A DNA stretch of 60,000 nt from the NCBI GenBank assembly GCA_009746045.1, contig RPFO01000080.1:4877556-4937555 (forward strand). Direction: 5' to 3'. The stretch comes from Mesostigma viride. Lineage: Eukaryota > Streptophyta > Mesostigmatophyceae > Mesostigmatales > Mesostigmataceae. Below the pieces are notes generated by a model. The model searched no databases and was not told where the DNA came from. It worked only from the letters and a program-made list of their open reading frames with translations. This document shows positions 48,905 to 60,000 of this stretch, one piece after another. The position numbers and the translations under genes are program-made. Position 1 is the first letter of the stretch, and every line of letters begins with the position of its first letter.

Positions 48905-49200
48905 CAGGTGTGGAGTACTCCTACGCGCCATTAGCTCACGTACATAACTACGTACATAAGTACATCTAGCACAAGTTCCGAATTTGAATTACCGGCGCCA
49001 CTCTCCGGTAAAGACCTTTTTCGCAGAACTTTGGGCTGTAGCTTGGATCCATGCCTTCGGATCAAGAGACCCATACATCCGCGGAATCATGCCACTAGAG
49101 GTCCTAGTTCAAATCCTCGTTAGAGCTACTGGAACTTTTGCGTTTTTCGCGTCCCTATGCTCGGCAGCATCATTTAGTTTACTAAATGTTGCTTGCCACG
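48905..49200 (+). repeat. Dispersed repeat family 2, copy 2
   Basis: Full-length partner of 25650-25895, about 45 bases longer because of extra TACGTACATAAGTACAT-type sequence near 48945. It follows the MITE copy 4 hairpin by only a few bases. Confidence 0.78.
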
Positions 49201-50877
49201 ATTCAACTTGTCGGCTGCCGCATGTGTAAGGTCTCACCTAAATGCCACGGCTACCGGTAGCTAGCTGGAAGCATCCACGGTCGTTTCATGATGACGCTAG
49301 TGCTGGGCTTGCGGCATCATCTTGCGGCTCACTCTCAGTCTCCGGAGGTCTCCGGCCGGCCTTTGCTCATCCGTGCTCGTCTGTCAACTTGGCCGGCGAT
49401 CTGTCAGCAACGTGTGAACATGGCATAGTCCAGCTCAGTACGGTCGCTGCTATTGAGTCGTCACTAACGGCGTCAGTCAGCCGTGCATTCATTGATCCGC
49501 ATACCGAACTAAACGATTGAGTGACGGACCTACCTCTTCACCGAATTGAAAGTCCGTATGCGGTAATGCGGAGCCCGCAAGAAGTCCATGAATCGTCCAG
49601 CAACCACTGCGGAAGTAAGCTGCCGCCGTCGGTGTTAGTGTGGCCACAGCCCGCTCACTTGACCGACATCCGTCATGAACCGACCGACGGCATTCATGTG
49701 GGCTGGGGCCGGCCAGACGTTGGGATGCCGGCGGCCGCATGCGAATGTAGTTCGTTACCGGCGGCTGACTGATGACCGAACCCCGGCCGGCCGTGTACTT
49801 GTCGGTTAATATGAGTTGGGCCGGGCGGCGGGCGGCCGGGCCCGCCGGCCCGCCTCAGTCATGCGACCCAGCGACCCAGGGACCCAGCGACCCAGCGACC
49901 CAGCGACTCAGTCATGACCCCTTCGTCCGCCGGGTTGGCCGGGCGGGTGGCCCACAGCCCGGTCCGCGGGCGACTGCCGGCAAACTACCTAATGGGCTCC
50001 ATTGGGTCAGGCCTAATGATTGTTGATCGGATGCTGGCCGCTACACGTTGCAGGACAGCCTGGCCCTGCAGAGCTCCCGCCGGCCCCGCCCGGCTCCACG
50101 GGCCGGACGCAGACATGCTGCTGTCGGCTTACACGGCTGTTGCCCACGGCCGGCCCGCTTAAGGTGCCCCGCACTGCGCCGGCCGCTGCGTAGGGCCTAC
50201 CGGCTGCCTGCACCGGACCTGTTTTCGGCGTGCACTATCTTCGGACTGTTCAGGTCGGACTTCAGGCGCCGCAAACTTTCGCAGAACAACGTGAGGGCCG
50301 TTACGGACAGTAAAGAATTCAGCTTGGTGGACTACGGTCGAATGATAATCCAGTATGTACGGTGGTCCGTGAGCCCGAATCGTTTGCAGGGTTGGTGCCA
50401 CCCGGCATCCCAGGCTGGCAGATGGCAGGCTGAACCACCTACAGTAGGTAGTAATTGCCATCCTTTGATCCTATCATCCTATCCGCTAATTATTCTATCA
50501 GCCTAGACGTTCTTGTAGTATCTACGGTCGATCCCCTGCTCGGCAACGTGGGCCATTGGGTGCCTGCCTTTGTCGCCCCATATGGCCATTGCGCGCATTT
50601 TTGCCGATATCGCAAAAAGATAATATCCAGTGTCGCGAAATGTAAATTGCACTCCAGCATTTGCTTGTGTCAGGCAGATTGCGTCAACCCATATTGATGT
50701 AAATTGCTTTTCCCCCTCGCAATTGGGCGAAACCCCACAATTCTACTTTTCTTGCAGTTTAAGTAAGGTAGGAGCGATTACCTAGGGAGGAAATGGATTT
50801 GTGAAGCTTTTCAGCCTGGGGAAATATTATTAGCGTCATCTGTTCCCAGTAATTAGTCGGGTAATGGCAGGCAAAAC

Positions 50878-58352
<7,475 letters not shown>

Positions 58353-58659
58353 ATTTTTGTTGGTGTTAGATTCAATGGGTCCATTGAGTAGAGGGGCTGT
58401 TATTCAATATCACGGGTCAATTAGATGCCTGTTCGTTTGATAGTGTTGGCGCGCAATTTTGATGCTCTAATATAGGCATTTTGACCTCGATTTCCAAGAA
58501 GATTTCTGGTATCAATCACGCCTCATGGTTCATACGTCCAAAATCGAGACAATATAATATCTATAAGTTAGACAACATTAAGTCTCAATAATAAGTTCTG
58601 GATTGACGTAAATTCACACATTTTGTATGGGCATGCCCGTTTTTGTAGCGCTGGGTGCA

Positions 58660-58795
58660 TGCAAATTCAATATATTCATCATCCTGAACGACTCGAAAAC
58701 GCGGACAAGATAACAGCAGGCTCGAGCTACGATGGTCCCCCGGATTCTCCCGATTTCTGGCCTGCGCTGGTTGTCTCCTTCATATTCATGCATGC
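58660..58795 (+). repeat. MITE family 1, copy 5
   Basis: The most complete core: ATTCATCATCCTGAACGACT, then CGAAAACGCGGACAAGATAA, AGCAGGCTCGAGCTACGATG, CGGATTCTCCCGATTTCTGG, and CCTGCGCTGGTTGTCTCCTT. Confidence 0.88.
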
Positions 58796-58867
58796 AGCAT
58801 ATAAGTAAGTTAACGTGCGAGCATGAACATGCACTAGCTGAAAAAGCTACGCAAGTGACAAGCAGCT

Positions 58868-59950
58868 ATGACGACTCCGAAAGCAGAACGAGGTTTGGAA
58901 AAGGAGCTTTCCGGCTCCCAGCCCAACCCATTCGCCATCGTCCTTGCCCATCCGTCTGGGCCCGCAAACCCATCGCCAGCAAACCTATCGCCAAGCGCCT
59001 CGCCAGAGCCCAAGAAACCTTGCTACGACAAGCTTAAATGGCGACAGTACCTAGACTACGCATGCTTTACGTTCAGCGGCTGGCTGAGACTGACCGACGC
59101 ACACTGCACCGAGATATGCCAGTACAACGCAGAGGAACACAAGCTCCGTGGGCCCGAGGGGCCCATCCCCGCCGACAAGGTGGAGGAGTTTCTCGCCCTG
59201 CCAGAACTCAACCATCGCCTCGCCATCCTCTTCAGCTTCTTCAAGCTAACTGAACGCGACCTCCTCGCTGGGCTCCGCCGCCCAGCCCAGCCTGCGCAGC
59301 CGGCAGCCACACCGGCTCCCTCCCTCTGCAAGGATGACATCTGAGCAGTGCTGGAGGAGCAAGTGAAGTGGCCGCTGGCCGAGAAGATGACCGTGATGAC
59401 CACAGCGCTCAACACGGTGGAGACCAAGGTCTCCAATACGGAAACCAAGGTCAGCACGTACACAAGCTTCAACCTCAGCTCACGGCACTGCAGACCGGCC
59501 GCGGCGCAGGCATATCTTCGATGCGCATGCCGCCCTCCTCTCCCGCCTCAACCAGGTGGAGGGCAAGTGTGGCGTGCTCATGAAGAAGCTTGAAGCCATC
59601 ACCACCCACACCGAGGCCCTGGCCACACATGCAGGTCCCAAAGATAGCGGAGTAGACGGCCACCATCGCATCCCAGCCACCCCGGCAGGATGCTGGCGGA
59701 CCTCCAGCCGCTCTCCTATGCGGACCTGCTGCGGACAGCGACCGCCTCAACCACTTACGCCAGTCGCCACGAAACTCCAGGAGCTGGAGGACCACCGCCG
59801 GCCAGGCCGAACAACGGGAGGCCACCGACCGCGCTCGCCGCGAGTGCCGCGAGTGGTGCTGCGTCGTCAGTTCCCCCAGAAGCCACCAGGTGAGATGTCA
59901 ACCACCCTTGCCGACGAGCTCAAGGACCAGCGCTTCTTACCCTCACTAAT
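58868..59950 (+). pseudogene. Decayed coiled-coil ORF resembling a LINE ORF1 (runs toward window end)
   Basis: The frame from 58868 gives 158 residues with a Pro/Ala/Ser N-terminus, then KLKWRQYLDYACFTFSGWL, KVEEFLALPELNHRLAILFS and FFKLTERDLLAGL. An in-frame TGA ends it at 59344, but the same frame continues with LEEQVKWPLAEKM and LNTVETKVSNTETKVST, a heptad-like coiled coil. Two further frame changes lead to LQPQLTALQT and then HAALLSRLNQVEGKCGVLMK plus KLEAITTHTEALATHA, then SYADLLRT and a Pro/Ala-rich stretch. A coiled coil followed by a low-complexity tail is like non-LTR ORF1 proteins, but no RNA-binding motif is visible, so a broken host gene is also possible. Confidence 0.5.
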
Positions 59951-60000
59951 GGGCCTGGTAGGTGAGGTAGAACTGTGCGGGTGACACCGCCCGGCCCTTC

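Larger units (their letters stand above)
48006..50877. other. Repeat-bearing spacer before the HINT3 gene
   Basis: Holds MITE family 1 copy 4, dispersed family 2 copy 2 and a GC-rich stretch (49690-50230). In that stretch GACCCAGCGACCCAGGGACC-type 9-base units repeat at about 49862-49910, and GGCCGGGC/GGCGGGC runs occur. None of the ORFs shows a recognisable domain. Confidence 0.45.

Overview
This is a eukaryotic nuclear window, most likely from a green alga (Chlorophyta). The evidence is multi-exon genes with GT-AG introns, a SPPPP-type hydroxyproline-rich wall-protein tail, a plant-type (SPRY-only) ASH2, and a HIT protein whose closest recognisable relative is plant HINT3. TGTAA, the usual green-algal poly(A) signal, overlaps two stop codons. 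Gene density is low, and introns and spacers are packed with transposons, minisatellites and kilobase-scale microsatellites. Placement below the green lineage is a guess.

Layout. 1-1.8 kb: a 5'-truncated LINE on the minus strand. 1.9-3.8 kb: a TTAA-flanked piggyBac-like element whose empty site survives in a paralogous repeat at about 4.03 kb. 4-11 kb: largely gene-free, holding a 1.36-kb GGGT-type array, a 0.64-kb GAAA array, a LINE reverse transcriptase remnant and a tandem duplication of the ELL 3' end. 11.0-22.9 kb (minus): a seven-exon ELL transcription elongation factor. 23.8-27.1 kb (plus): a two-exon ASH2/TRAUCO-type COMPASS subunit, divergent from ELL across a 0.9-kb spacer. 28.3-28.9 kb: a foldback element. 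29.5-36.9 kb (minus): a five-exon polysaccharide lyase family 14 enzyme with signal peptide, proline-rich stalk and hydrophobic (GPI-like) tail; its last intron holds 2.46 kb of GAT/GATGAG/GACGGT/GATGAC repeat. 37.8-38.2 kb and 46.8-47.2 kb (plus): two intronless SRPBCC-fold paralogues, with a decayed third copy at 47.6-48.0 kb. 41.1-46.5 kb: a LINE with a 17-bp target duplication, itself split by a 1.7-kb DNA transposon. 50.9-58.4 kb (plus): a seven-exon HINT3-like histidine-triad hydrolase. 58.9 kb to the end: a decayed coiled-coil ORF resembling a LINE ORF1.

The ELL, PL14, ASH2 and HINT3 models were assembled by hand. Every splice junction used is GT-AG, phases agree across every intron, and total coding lengths are multiples of three (3036, 1620, 1278 and 801 bases including stop). 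In ELL, a 26-codon exon was predicted from the family and then found in the intron at 17271-17348.

Functionally, ELL (Pol II elongation) and ASH2 (H3K4 methylation) are both transcription or chromatin factors sharing one divergent promoter region. The PL14 enzyme is predicted to be a cell-surface glucuronan or alginate-type lyase. No tRNA, rRNA or CRISPR was found. I did not find a wholly new biological system. The most unusual items are the PL14 lyase fused to a wall-anchoring stalk, the repeat megablock inside its intron, and several transposon insertions whose empty sites can be reconstructed.
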